The notes: a model not told the origin generated them from the sequence alone. 64,000 bases of DNA from Alphaproteobacteria bacterium (GCA_020025875.1 JAHHRI010000001.1:1-64000); one strand, 5' to 3'; numbered from the stretch's first letter, positions 54,070 to 61,867 are shown. Made by a program: numbers and translations.

Positions 54070-54098
54070 AATATAGTCTGTTGCCGACAGACTGTCAA
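54070..54098 (-). promoter_or_regulatory. Promoter with palindromic operator, Cys-repeat gene
   Basis: On the minus strand TTGACA, a 17-base spacer and TATATT form a near-consensus promoter. The spacer itself (54076-54092) is exactly the palindrome GTCTGT-CGGCA-ACAGAC. A dyad filling the spacer is the classical position for a metal- or stress-sensing repressor or MerR-type activator, although MerR promoters usually have 19-20-base spacers. Confidence 0.7.
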
Positions 54099-54250
54099 CG
54101 AGAGAGCTTTGCGCAAGCCGGTTTGCTTCCTTCATCACCCCCATCCTGCACTTTGCAAACTCGCCGTCTGAAACATCAGCCAACCGGCAACAGCCTCCTC
54201 TGCCGTCAATGCCAAAATTTCCAACCGACACAAAGCAACACATTTATAGC

Positions 54251-54279
54251 AAAAAAGCACTGCCAAAGCAGTGCTTTTT
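54251..54279 (-). terminator. Intrinsic terminator of the barrel gene
   Basis: AAAAAGCACTG and CAGTGCTTTTT, with T residues on both sides, lie about 20 bases after the stop of the minus-strand gene. Confidence 0.9.
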
Positions 54280-54296
54280 CTTGGGAACAAATCCGA

Positions 54297-55073
54297 TCAG
54301 AACAATACTTTCGCGCTTACGCCGAGGGTGTAACTGTAGTCAACATAGTCGCTGCCGTTGCCCCCCAGATAATAGTCGCCGAAAACGCCGACGGCAATAT
54401 TTTCTTTAACAAAGTAGTTGGCTTCCGCCTCTGCCCACCATGTATTGACATTGGTACCATCCAAAACGAAATCGTAACGGATACCGGCATCTACAGAGTA
54501 TTTGGCATCGGCTTTGTGGAAACCGTTAAACCACGAATAAGCCATCGGGCGGTCTGCATAGTCAATTCGGCTATTAGCAGTAAACGAAGTGTAAGGCATC
54601 CAGCCATTTTGCAATTCGTAGCCCAATTTAACGTTGGCACTCAATTCTTTGTACCATCTATCATCATTATAACGATGTCCATACCAACTATGCGGATCAA
54701 ATGTGTAGTAGGAAGCACCGACCTGAGCCAGCCAGTTGCCACGCTGCATGTTGTATTTAGCACCGATCAAATAATCAAAGTTGTGATCGTTGTTATATTC
54801 CTGATTGGTAAGACCTTCAAAATCGAACTGGTTGCCGATTTCCGCAACAACGGAGAAGTTGTCCGTAACCCCATAAGTGATTTCTTCGGATGCGCGAAAA
54901 TCTTCCGCGGCGGCAACATCATGTTTCAGCGAGGTGCGTGCATATTGCAAAGAAGTATTTGACAATACCTTCCCTGCCCCCGGCAAATACATCGGAGCAG
55001 TAATATCTTCCGCATTCGCAACACCGGCAAACATAACGGCAGCGGTTGCCAAAAGCATAGTTCTATAGTTCAT
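54297..55073 (-). CDS. Predicted outer-membrane beta-barrel protein
   Basis: A 258-residue exported protein. A 21-residue signal peptide ends at ANA. The mature part alternates short polar turns with amphipathic strands rich in Y, W and N (for example WLAQVGASYYTFDPHSWYG and VSAKVLF at the end). The C-terminal F is the usual signal for the BAM complex. About ten to twelve strands are likely. It is not a recognised porin family. The start follows AAGGAG. Confidence 0.8.
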   Translation of the reverse strand: MNYRTMLLATAAVMFAGVANAEDITAPMYLPGAGKVLSNTSLQYARTSLKHDVAAAEDFRASEEITYGVTDNFSVVAEIGNQFDFEGLTNQEYNNDHNFDYLIGAKYNMQRGNWLAQVGASYYTFDPHSWYGHRYNDDRWYKELSANVKLGYELQNGWMPYTSFTANSRIDYADRPMAYSWFNGFHKADAKYSVDAGIRYDFVLDGTNVNTWWAEAEANYFVKENIAVGVFGDYYLGGNGSDYVDYSYTLGVSAKVLF

Positions 55074-55126
55074 GTGAAGTCTCCTTAGTTATTAAAACTT
55101 TTGTGAATAAAATATATCACAAAAAT

Positions 55127-55154
55127 ACTGTATCAGATAATTCGGAGATTTCAA
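55127..55154 (-). promoter_or_regulatory. Candidate promoter of the barrel gene
   Basis: On the minus strand TTGAAA and TACAGT are separated by 16 bases, about 54 bases before the start codon. Confidence 0.5.
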
Positions 55155-55196
55155 CAAATAAAAATCGCTCACTCTCATTTTGTGACATACAAAATA

Positions 55197-55823
55197 TTAT
55201 AAGGCTCTGGCAGACTTGCGAAAAGATTGATTTTGTTTGTTTTTCATAAATCGAAGCAAAGTCATGCGATCGACTTTCAACTCTCTGGCAATTTGCGCTT
55301 TGGGCATCTTTTGTTCAAGCATGGTGTTGATATGTTCTTCTAAACCGGTCAGTTTAAGCTTTTTGTTGCAACGTCCCGTGGGGCGGCCAAGTTTTTTCCC
55401 CTCGGACTTGATTCGGCTCAAAGCCTCTTTCGTGCGTTGCGAAATCAAATTGCGTTCTATTTCTGCCGACAACCCGAAAGCAAATGCCAACACTTTGGAC
55501 TGAATATCGCTGCCTAACCGATAGTTGTCTTTAATCGTCCATACTTGAGCTTCCGCATTGAGGCAATAATGCAAAATGGTCATCACCTGCAACAGGTTAC
55601 GTCCGAGACGCGATATTTCCGAAGCGATTAAAATATCATTTTTGGTAAGTTTTTTTAACAATTTACCAAGCTTGCGTTGGCGAAAGTCGGTGGCGCCGGA
55701 AATGGTTTCCTCAAACCAGCGATTGATGATAACCCCGTTTTTTTCGGCAAATTGCCCAATTTCAAAGCGTTGGTTTTCCGTTGTTTGTTTGTCAGTACTG
55801 ACTCTAATGTATCCGTATATCAT
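55197..55823 (-). CDS. Mpi-type serine recombinase (DNA invertase)
   Basis: A 208-residue small serine recombinase. The N-terminal catalytic domain holds S9 in YGYIRVSTDKQ, then SEISRLGRN near 68-76 with the active-site arginines, and VLAFAFGLSAEIERNLISQRTKEAL near 110-134. A C-terminal helix-turn-helix (AQIARELKVDRMTLLRFM) binds DNA. The layout and wording of the catalytic domain are close to Mpi, the master invertase of Bacteroides that flips capsule promoters. That suggests lateral transfer into this alphaproteobacterium. No transposase or resolution partner lies next to it. The start follows AAGGAT. Confidence 0.88.
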   Translation of the reverse strand: MIYGYIRVSTDKQTTENQRFEIGQFAEKNGVIINRWFEETISGATDFRQRKLGKLLKKLTKNDILIASEISRLGRNLLQVMTILHYCLNAEAQVWTIKDNYRLGSDIQSKVLAFAFGLSAEIERNLISQRTKEALSRIKSEGKKLGRPTGRCNKKLKLTGLEEHINTMLEQKMPKAQIARELKVDRMTLLRFMKNKQNQSFRKSARAL

Positions 55824-55880
55824 GATATATCCTTATAAGTTTAACGGTTGGTTCTCGTTATAAATTATAATTATATGTAT

Positions 55881-55890
55881 GAACGTACGG
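55881..55890. promoter_or_regulatory. Possible invertase half-site
   Basis: GAACGTACGG lies 58 bases upstream of the invertase gene. As I recall it, the Mpi inverted-repeat core in Bacteroides is ARACGTWCGT, and eight of ten positions agree. I found no inverted partner nearby, so this is only a weak lead. Confidence 0.25.
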
Positions 55891-56048
55891 CAAAATAAGG
55901 TGTATTAAACGCCGATGTTTATAGAATGAGGCAACCAAAATGACCGCAAAAAACGTGAGCTTACGGCCGATATCCTCTGTTTTTTACTTGATTTTAGCCC
56001 AAAAACTGTTTTGATAAACAAACGCAAAAAGCAACAACGGGGTTAACC

Positions 56049-56489
56049 ATGTGGGAAGAATACGCTTATATCAGCCTGTTTGCCATCAGCTTCGGAGCAG
56101 CAACCGTTTGCCCGATCAGCTCTGAGCTGGTTTTCATTTCAATGATCGGAACAAACTTCAACCCCATCCTCTGCATTTGGACGGCGGCCGCCGGAAACTG
56201 GCTGGGCGGCATGACAACCTACGGCATGGGCAGACTGGGAAAATCGGAATGGCTGACAAAATATTTTAAAATACCCTCCGCACAACTGGAAAAAATCAGC
56301 AATTTTGCAGCCGGACACGGTGCCGCCACCGCTTTTTTCGGTTTCCTCCCCGCAATCGGCGATGTTATCGTTTTTGTTTTAGGTCTGTTGAGGGCCAATT
56401 TGCCACTCACCGCGTGTTCTATGTTTGTCGGAAAGTTTTTGCGCTATTGCTTGCTGGCTTATGGCATTTTACAAGGTATGGAGTGGTAA
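56049..56489 (+). CDS. YqaA-like small membrane protein
   Basis: A 146-residue inner-membrane protein of the YqaA/DedA-like type, with four helices. It shows the CPISSELVFISMIG segment near 21-34, the GNWLGGMTTYGMGRLG motif near 48-63, and a loop with GFLPAIGDVIVFVLGLLR near 98-115. It starts after GGGG. It is a second VTT-type protein in this window and differs from the longer one at 26-27 kb. Substrate is unknown. Confidence 0.82.
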   Translation: MWEEYAYISLFAISFGAATVCPISSELVFISMIGTNFNPILCIWTAAAGNWLGGMTTYGMGRLGKSEWLTKYFKIPSAQLEKISNFAAGHGAATAFFGFLPAIGDVIVFVLGLLRANLPLTACSMFVGKFLRYCLLAYGILQGMEW

Positions 56490-56563
56490 ACCGTTTGCCG
56501 ATACCCTTTCTTGCAGCAACAGATTTGACATATTTTTCACCACAAAAATATTTTTCATCATAA

Positions 56564-56592
56564 AAAAAGCACGTCCATTTAACGTGCTTTTT
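56564..56592 (-). terminator. Intrinsic terminator of tRNA-Ser
   Basis: AAAAAGCACGT and ACGTGCTTTTT form a perfect stem with a T run on the minus strand just after the tRNA. Confidence 0.9.
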
Positions 56593-56597
56593 CAAAT

Positions 56598-56687
56598 TGG
56601 CGGAGAGAGCGAGATTCGAACTCGCGGAAGGCTTGCGCCTTCGACGGTTTTCAAGACCGTTGCAATCAACCGCTCTGCCATCTCTCC
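56598..56687 (-). tRNA. tRNA-Ser (anticodon TGA)
   Basis: A 90-base class II tRNA with acceptor GGAGAGA/TCTCTCC, loop CTTGAAA giving TGA, a long variable arm (GGCGCAAGCC), T loop TTCGAAT, discriminator G and encoded CCA. It reads UCA codons. Confidence 0.96.
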
Positions 56688-56696
56688 AATAAGAAC

Positions 56697-56739
56697 TGGT
56701 GTTGTTTTAGTTTGTACCCAAAACAACACCAAAGGTCAA
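56697..56739 (-). promoter_or_regulatory. tRNA-Ser promoter with a 12-bp inverted repeat
   Basis: On the minus strand TTGACC (56734-56739), 17 bases and TACAAA (56711-56716) form a promoter. TGGTGTTGTTTT (56697-56708) and AAAACAACACCA (56720-56731) form a perfect 12-bp inverted repeat whose 11-base loop holds the -10 box. Confidence 0.6.
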
Positions 56740-56753
56740 GAGTTTTTTAAAAT

Positions 56754-57101
56754 CTATTTGCGTTTACCGATTAAGCGCAGATAGTCAATGATGTAAACCA
56801 CGATCAAAAAGCAAAAAGCACGCAAACAAATGATGTAAGCCCCTGCTTTCACGCTAAAAAAGAACACTTGAACAACCATTGACGTCACAAAAGAGCAACC
56901 CAACATCGTCAACCAGTAGTATTTGACTTTGCTAAAAGCAAATGCACATACGATTGCGGGGACAAAAATTTTCCAATCTACAATCATCGACTGCAAAATG
57001 CCGAGACTGACGGGAATAAATTTGGTACCGGTCAGCATACCGGTAATAATAGCGACAACCGCCACTATCAAAATGCCGAAATAAATCTTTTTCAAACTCA
57101 T
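56754..57101 (-). CDS. Hypothetical membrane protein, four helices
   Basis: A 115-residue inner-membrane protein with about four transmembrane segments (residues 4-24, 26-46, 57-85 and 88-108). Short basic ends suggest both termini lie in the cytoplasm. No family is recognised. The ATG at 57101 has AAGGA seven bases upstream; a TTG six bases before it is less likely. Confidence 0.65.
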   Translation of the reverse strand: MSLKKIYFGILIVAVVAIITGMLTGTKFIPVSLGILQSMIVDWKIFVPAIVCAFAFSKVKYYWLTMLGCSFVTSMVVQVFFFSVKAGAYIICLRAFCFLIVVYIIDYLRLIGKRK

Positions 57102-57177
57102 GGTCAATTCCTTTTATAGTAAAATGATTTGTTCGGAGCATAACAACATTTATTTATTTTTGCAAACTATTTAATAA

Positions 57178-57206
57178 AAACTCCGGCCATTGTCTTGCCG
57201 GAGTTT
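57178..57206 (-). terminator. Intrinsic terminator of the second barrel gene
   Basis: AAACTCCGG and CCGGAGTTT, followed on the minus strand by a T run, lie about 30 bases after the stop. Confidence 0.9.
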
Positions 57207-57234
57207 CTAAAAGCACGATCAGCGCTAAGATGGT

Positions 57235-57792
57235 TTAAAAAGTATATCTGATACCTGCGGTTACTTCCATCAGATTATCCAGATGCTTGGCGCCGATGTA
57301 GCTGTAACGCCCGACCACGCGTGCTGAAAAATTCTCGTTGAAATCATACTGCGCGCCGATACCTGCACGATAGCCAAGTCTTTGCTTATCAATATTGCCT
57401 GTTTTGTATTTGGCTTTCATATTATAATTTGCCATTCCGAGCGAACCGAGCAAATTCAAACCGTTGCAACCGATCGGCAGATAGCCGTAGGCATCCAGAC
57501 CATAAGCATAAAACTCCGTCTTTACACGATATTCCGTTTTATCGAAAGATTTGGTTTCTGCCGACTGCTGGAAAAAGGCTTCCAAACTGGCGTAATGCGT
57601 TATCCAAGTACCAACGTTAACAGCACCGGAATTGTAGCTTTTTTTCGGTTCTCTTACCAGATCCTTATAGTCTGCGTGCGAATAGACATAATCCAAACCG
57701 ATATAAGGTCTGAACTCTCTCTCCCAATCCATTGCATTTGCGCTTACGGAAAAAAGGCAAGCAACACCCGCTAACACTAATGTCTTTTTCAT
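57235..57792 (-). CDS. Small outer-membrane beta-barrel protein (OmpA/OmpX-like)
   Basis: A 185-residue exported protein with a 20-residue signal peptide ending at ANA. The mature part starts with YIGLDYVYSHADY and shows about eight amphipathic strands, with LGYRAGIGAQYDFNENFSARVVGRYSYIG near the end and the C-terminal ITF-like GIRYTF that directs BAM insertion. It lacks a peptidoglycan-binding domain. It resembles eight-stranded barrels such as the OmpA N-domain or OmpW/Omp25 types. A palindrome lies in its promoter region. Confidence 0.8.
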   Translation of the reverse strand: MKKTLVLAGVACLFSVSANAMDWEREFRPYIGLDYVYSHADYKDLVREPKKSYNSGAVNVGTWITHYASLEAFFQQSAETKSFDKTEYRVKTEFYAYGLDAYGYLPIGCNGLNLLGSLGMANYNMKAKYKTGNIDKQRLGYRAGIGAQYDFNENFSARVVGRYSYIGAKHLDNLMEVTAGIRYTF

Positions 57793-57859
57793 ATTCTAAA
57801 CTCCATTTATAAATAGGTTTTTGTGAACTATCATTAAAAGTCTGTTGCAAATATTATAA

Positions 57860-57876
57860 CAGTCATATTATGACTG
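57860..57876. promoter_or_regulatory. 17-bp palindrome upstream of the barrel gene
   Basis: CAGTCATA-T-TATGACTG is a perfect dyad. It sits directly upstream of a TATAAT box read on the minus strand (57853-57858), where the -35 box is poor, so it could be an activator or repressor site. Confidence 0.5.
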
Positions 57877-57975
57877 ACTGATGATGTAGCCATTGTTTGC
57901 GCAAATTAAAGAGTGCTTTTCAAAAAAAAAGTGCTAAATTAGAAAGAAAATATATGATAATATAGGAAAATTAAG

Positions 57976-58617
57976 ATGTTATATCCTGAAAAAAATTGCA
58001 CTCTCTGCCCCCGATTGGCAGCTTTCCGCGAAGAAAATCGGCAAAAGTTCCCCACTTTTCACAATTCCCCCGTTTCCCCTTTCGGCCCGTTAGAGGCTGC
58101 TCTTTTGGTTCTCGGCATGGCACCGGGCTTAAAAGGCGCCAACCAAACCGGCCGCCCCTTCACCAACGACTATGCCGGCGACTTACTCTATCCGACGTTA
58201 AAAAAATATGGGCTGGCAACCGGCACCTACGACAAAAGGAAAGACGACGGGTTTGAGCTGATCTCTGCCCGAGTGACCAATGCCGTTCGTTGTGTGCCGC
58301 CGCAAAACAAAGTTGTGGCGGACGAAGTACGCAACTGTCGACAGTTTCTCACCGCAGAAATATCCGCAATGAAAAACCTCAAAATAATCCTTGCCTTGGG
58401 CGGGGTTGCCCACAACGCGCTGCTTAGCACCCTCGGCTACCCGAAATCGAGCTACAAATTCTCTCACGGTTCCCGACACGAACTTTCCCGCCACAATCTG
58501 ATTTTGTTCGATTCCTACCACACTTCGCGCTACAACGTAAACACCGGTGTTTTAACCACGGAAATGTTTGAAGAGGTTGTTTGCCAAGTGGTCAAAGAAC
58601 TGAATCGCGGTGCCTGA
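57976..58617 (+). CDS. Uracil-DNA glycosylase, family 5 (UdgB type)
   Basis: A 213-residue iron-sulfur DNA glycosylase that removes uracil and other deaminated bases. Cluster ligands C8, C11, C105 and C121 are all present (CTLC, TNAVRC, VRNC). Family 5 motifs are LGMAPGLKGANQTGRPFTNDYAGDLLY, near 46-72, and the C-terminal DSYHTSRYN. The start follows AGGA. Its TGA overlaps the next ATG (TGATG), so it is coupled to the TPR-methyltransferase gene. Confidence 0.92.
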   Translation: MLYPEKNCTLCPRLAAFREENRQKFPTFHNSPVSPFGPLEAALLVLGMAPGLKGANQTGRPFTNDYAGDLLYPTLKKYGLATGTYDKRKDDGFELISARVTNAVRCVPPQNKVVADEVRNCRQFLTAEISAMKNLKIILALGGVAHNALLSTLGYPKSSYKFSHGSRHELSRHNLILFDSYHTSRYNVNTGVLTTEMFEEVVCQVVKELNRGA

Positions 58618-60347
58618 TGTCATACGATTTGCTTATGCGGCAGGCGCTGAAACTGCACGATGAAGGGCGGCTGGAGCAAGCCGAACAACTCTACCGGCAG
58701 ATTTTGGAAACTTCTCCCGATCATCCGGTTGTGCTCAATCTGCTGGGGTTGATTGCTCAGAGCAAAAATCTGCATGATCAGGCAATAACCTTCTTTTCGC
58801 GCGCCATCGCGCAAAATCCACAATCTGCCGAATATGTGTTTAACCTCGCATGGTCGGAAGAACGCTGCGGCAAGCCGGCAGAAGCCATTAAGACTTATCT
58901 GCGGGCTTTGCGGTTGCAACCAAACATTAAAGAAGCCCACAATGCACTCGGCAACCTCTATGCCGGCACCGGAAAAAGCCAACAAGCCCGCGAACAGTAC
59001 AATCTCGCGGCCATGCTCGATCCCGCCTATGCCGAACCCAGAGCCAATTTGGCAAAAATGGAAAAAGATATTCCCGCTTTGCAAAATCTTGCAACCCAAT
59101 ATCCCGACGAAGCTCTGATTCCCTATTACCTCAGTTTGCTCTATCGTCAAAAAGGCTGCCTCAAAGAAGCGTTGACAGCAGCACAGACGGCTTGCCGCCT
59201 CTTTGCGGACGAAAGCGGTCTGCTGCTGGCAGGTGAGCTTTCCCTCGATTTGGGTTTTAAGGCTTCGGCGCATGAATATTTTTGCCGCGCATTGGAGTTC
59301 AACCCCCAATCCGTTACGGCATTGATCAACCTTGCCAATAACGAAACCGACGAACACAAAGCCGAGCAAATGTATCAAAAAGCACTGGATATCGCTCCCG
59401 ACAATGTCGAAGCCCATATCAATCTTGCCGACCTGTTCCATCGTCAAGGACGCCTGCACGAAGCGTTGGAAGAATATCGGCAGGCCGTTATCAGGGCGCC
59501 CGAACGGGCGGAAATCAGCAACAATCTGGGAGTTATTCAAAAAAATTTCGGCGAATATGAGGAAGCTCTGGGGCTGTTTTTTAACGCCCTCACCAAGCAA
59601 CCGGAAAAAAAGGAATATGCCCTGAATGCAGCGGAAACACTCATCCGATTCTACGAAAAAGATGCCGACAAAGCACGAAAAATTGCCGCAAACTGGCTCC
59701 GACAAATGCCGACAAATGCCTTTGCCGAACATCTGAACGCCGCTTTCAATCGGGAGAAAAAAACGGAAACGGCAGACTATGCGCGCGAACTGTTTGATCT
59801 TTTTGCCGAAGGATACGAAGATGTTATGAACAAAATTGAATATCGTCTGCCGCAAGAAATAGCCGAACGGCTCAATCAGCCGAAAGGCTCAATCATCGAC
59901 CTTGGCTGCGGCACCGGTCTGATCGGACAGATACTGAAAAACCAAGAAAATACTCTGATCGGTGTCGACATTTCGCCCGCCATGTTGGAGCAGGCAAAGA
60001 AAAAAGGCGTCTACGACACGCTGATTGAAGAAAACATTGAAAAATATTGCCGCCGCCTGCCGCCGGCAGACTGGGTTATTGCTGCCGATGTTTTCGGCTA
60101 TATCGGCTCTCCGGAAGAAATTATCGCCGCCGTTTTTCCGCGCCGTTTTTGCTTTTCCGTTGCCGTTACAAGCGGCAAAGACGATTATATCTTAATGCCC
60201 AACGGACGCTACCGCCACCATCCCGCATATATCAAAAAGCTTTTGCAAAAAGCCGGCTATTCGGATATTATGGAACACAAAACCGAACTGCGGCAAGAAA
60301 ACGGGCATCCGGTTGAGGGGATTATTTTTATCGCAAAGGAAAAATAA
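58617..60347 (+). CDS. TPR-repeat protein with methyltransferase domain
   Basis: A 576-residue protein. The first 360 residues are about ten TPR units, starting HDEGRLEQAEQLYRQILETSPDHP and ending near EALGLFFNALTKQP. The C-terminal 200 residues form a class I SAM-dependent methyltransferase with the SAM-binding motif IIDLGCGTGLIGQ near 434-446, then GVDISPAMLEQAKKK and ADWVIAADVFGYIG. The substrate is unknown; TPRs may present a protein target. The start is the ATG overlapping the udgB stop. Confidence 0.9.
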   Translation: MSYDLLMRQALKLHDEGRLEQAEQLYRQILETSPDHPVVLNLLGLIAQSKNLHDQAITFFSRAIAQNPQSAEYVFNLAWSEERCGKPAEAIKTYLRALRLQPNIKEAHNALGNLYAGTGKSQQAREQYNLAAMLDPAYAEPRANLAKMEKDIPALQNLATQYPDEALIPYYLSLLYRQKGCLKEALTAAQTACRLFADESGLLLAGELSLDLGFKASAHEYFCRALEFNPQSVTALINLANNETDEHKAEQMYQKALDIAPDNVEAHINLADLFHRQGRLHEALEEYRQAVIRAPERAEISNNLGVIQKNFGEYEEALGLFFNALTKQPEKKEYALNAAETLIRFYEKDADKARKIAANWLRQMPTNAFAEHLNAAFNREKKTETADYARELFDLFAEGYEDVMNKIEYRLPQEIAERLNQPKGSIIDLGCGTGLIGQILKNQENTLIGVDISPAMLEQAKKKGVYDTLIEENIEKYCRRLPPADWVIAADVFGYIGSPEEIIAAVFPRRFCFSVAVTSGKDDYILMPNGRYRHHPAYIKKLLQKAGYSDIMEHKTELRQENGHPVEGIIFIAKEK

Positions 60348-60348
60348 G

Positions 60349-60672
60349 TTGGGAAGAAAAGAAGAAAACACAGGCTTCACCTGCCGCCATTGCGGACATG
60401 AAGTGTTGCCGCTGACCGGCGGCAGCTACCGCAACCATTGCCCGTTTTGCCTTCATTCGCTCCATGTCGACATCATTCCCGGTGATCGGGCAAGCCAATG
60501 CGGCGGACTGATGGAGCCGGTCGGGGTTGTCTACAACTCTGCCAAAGGCTGGCAAATTATTCACCGCTGCCAAAAATGCGGCTTTGAACGAAGCAACATG
60601 ATCAGCGAAGACCCGCGCCAGCCTGACGACATCAATGCCATTACAAAACTGATGCGCCGTGCCGCTCGCTGA
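60349..60672 (+). CDS. RNHCP domain zinc-ribbon protein
   Basis: A 107-residue protein of the RNHCP family. The name motif is seen at SYRNHCPFCLHSLHVD, preceded by FTCRHCGHEVLPL and followed by PGDRASQCGGLMEPVGV and HRCQKCGFERSN. Several CxxC pairs suggest two zinc knuckles. Function is unknown. It begins at a TTG with AAAGGA nine bases upstream, at the end of the methyltransferase gene, so it is the third gene of the udgB unit. Confidence 0.88.
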   Translation: MGRKEENTGFTCRHCGHEVLPLTGGSYRNHCPFCLHSLHVDIIPGDRASQCGGLMEPVGVVYNSAKGWQIIHRCQKCGFERSNMISEDPRQPDDINAITKLMRRAAR

Positions 60673-60769
60673 TAGCGGTTGCTGATTTTTTTAAAGAAGC
60701 GGCTTTTAATGACATGGCGGCATACTATATATAATCAGCAGACAATACAAAAAATGAGGAGTATTTGGA

Positions 60770-61369
60770 ATGAACAAAGATTTAAGCAGCCTATATACCG
60801 CCAGAAGATCAATCTACAATCTCGGCAGCCGACAGATTCTGCGAGAGGAAGAAATCAGCACCGTTATCTCTCATGCCCTCAAATTCTGTCCCAGTGCTTT
60901 CAATTCCCAATCGGCGCGGTTGGTGGTTCTGTTCGGTAAACATTACCGCAAACTGTGGGATATTGTCTTAACCGAACTGAGCAAAGTGGTTCCCGAAGAT
61001 AAAATGCCTGCCACGATTGAGAAAATACAGAGCTTTTCCAACGGCTTGGGAACCGTCTTGTTTTTTGAAGACACCCACACCGTCGAAAACCTCAAAAACA
61101 AATTTCCGCTTTATGCCGAAAACTTCCCCAAATGGTCGCTTGAATCAAACGGTATGCTGCAATATATGATTTGGCTTGCGCTTGCCGAAAAAAACATCGG
61201 CGCATCTCTTCAACACTACAACCCGCTAATCGACAACGAAGTCAAACTGACCTTCGATATTCCCGCCCACTGGCAATTACTGGCACAAATGCCCTTCGGC
61301 AGCATTGAACAGCCTGCCGATGAAAAAAGCTTTTTGCCGCTCGAAGAGCGCCTAAAAATTTTCCGATAG
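60770..61369 (+). CDS. Nitroreductase-family protein
   Basis: A 199-residue FMN-dependent oxidoreductase of the YdgI/Nfr-like branch. RRSIYNLGSRQ near 12-22 and the CPSAFNSQSARLVVL segment near 43-57 form the FMN pocket, with a C-terminal GASLQHYNPLID near 142-153. The Phe-Asn-Ser-Gln-Ser wording is characteristic of this group. The start follows GAGGAG. It appears to be transcribed alone. Confidence 0.88.
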   Translation: MNKDLSSLYTARRSIYNLGSRQILREEEISTVISHALKFCPSAFNSQSARLVVLFGKHYRKLWDIVLTELSKVVPEDKMPATIEKIQSFSNGLGTVLFFEDTHTVENLKNKFPLYAENFPKWSLESNGMLQYMIWLALAEKNIGASLQHYNPLIDNEVKLTFDIPAHWQLLAQMPFGSIEQPADEKSFLPLEERLKIFR

Positions 61370-61399
61370 GGCAAATTTTTTAAAACATATCAAAACCGG

Positions 61400-61867
61400 C
61401 TAATATTCCGGATAATTGGTTACTGCGTTTCCCTGATTTTCAATTTGGTTAATGTCGCTATCGGGGTAAGATTGGAGATCATAAATGCGGTTATTGGATT
61501 CGTAAAGTGTGTTTTGTATTTCGTTTTGCATTTTTTCGGGGGAATACCGTGTGCCGATTTGGGGATTTTGCGTGCTGACTTCAGAAACGATATTGGCGGG
61601 CATTTTCTTCGGTTTCGCTGTCAACGGCAGCGTTTTTTGCATCAAACTTTGCGGCGCCTCCGGCATTTCGTCAACAACCGGATTACCAAACGGGTTGTTA
61701 ACCCCGTCCCCCTGCTCCACCATCATTTGGTTAAAAGTGCCGTTGGCATTTTCCGCCTCCCCGAAAACCACCGTCGGCTCTGCATTGTCCGAATAGATGT
61801 CTATTGATTCTGCCGCTTCCGTATTAAAAATCAGCATCATGCCCAACAAAGCAAATAAAACTTTCAT
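61400..61867 (-). CDS. Secreted hypothetical protein
   Basis: A 155-residue exported protein with a signal peptide ending near TEA (about 18). The mature part is acidic and rich in Asn, Gln, Pro and Ser, with little predicted structure and no Cys, and it ends NYPEY. No family is recognised. The ATG at 61867 has AAAGGAC six bases upstream; the longer open frame extends into intergenic DNA and a terminator and is not used. Confidence 0.65.
   Translation of the reverse strand: MKVLFALLGMMLIFNTEAAESIDIYSDNAEPTVVFGEAENANGTFNQMMVEQGDGVNNPFGNPVVDEMPEAPQSLMQKTLPLTAKPKKMPANIVSEVSTQNPQIGTRYSPEKMQNEIQNTLYESNNRIYDLQSYPDSDINQIENQGNAVTNYPEY

Noticed and set aside
53807..54076. Plus-strand frame with RRIGNL/HHIDNL repeats
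   Set aside because: It is the antisense reading of the Cys-repeat gene; it lacks a good ribosome binding site, whereas the minus strand has AGGAGG, a promoter and a terminator.
54081..54962. A 293-codon open frame on the plus strand
   Set aside because: It is the shadow of the minus-strand barrel gene 54297-55073, which has a signal peptide, AAGGAG and C-terminal F. The plus frame has no ribosome binding site and no recognisable protein features.
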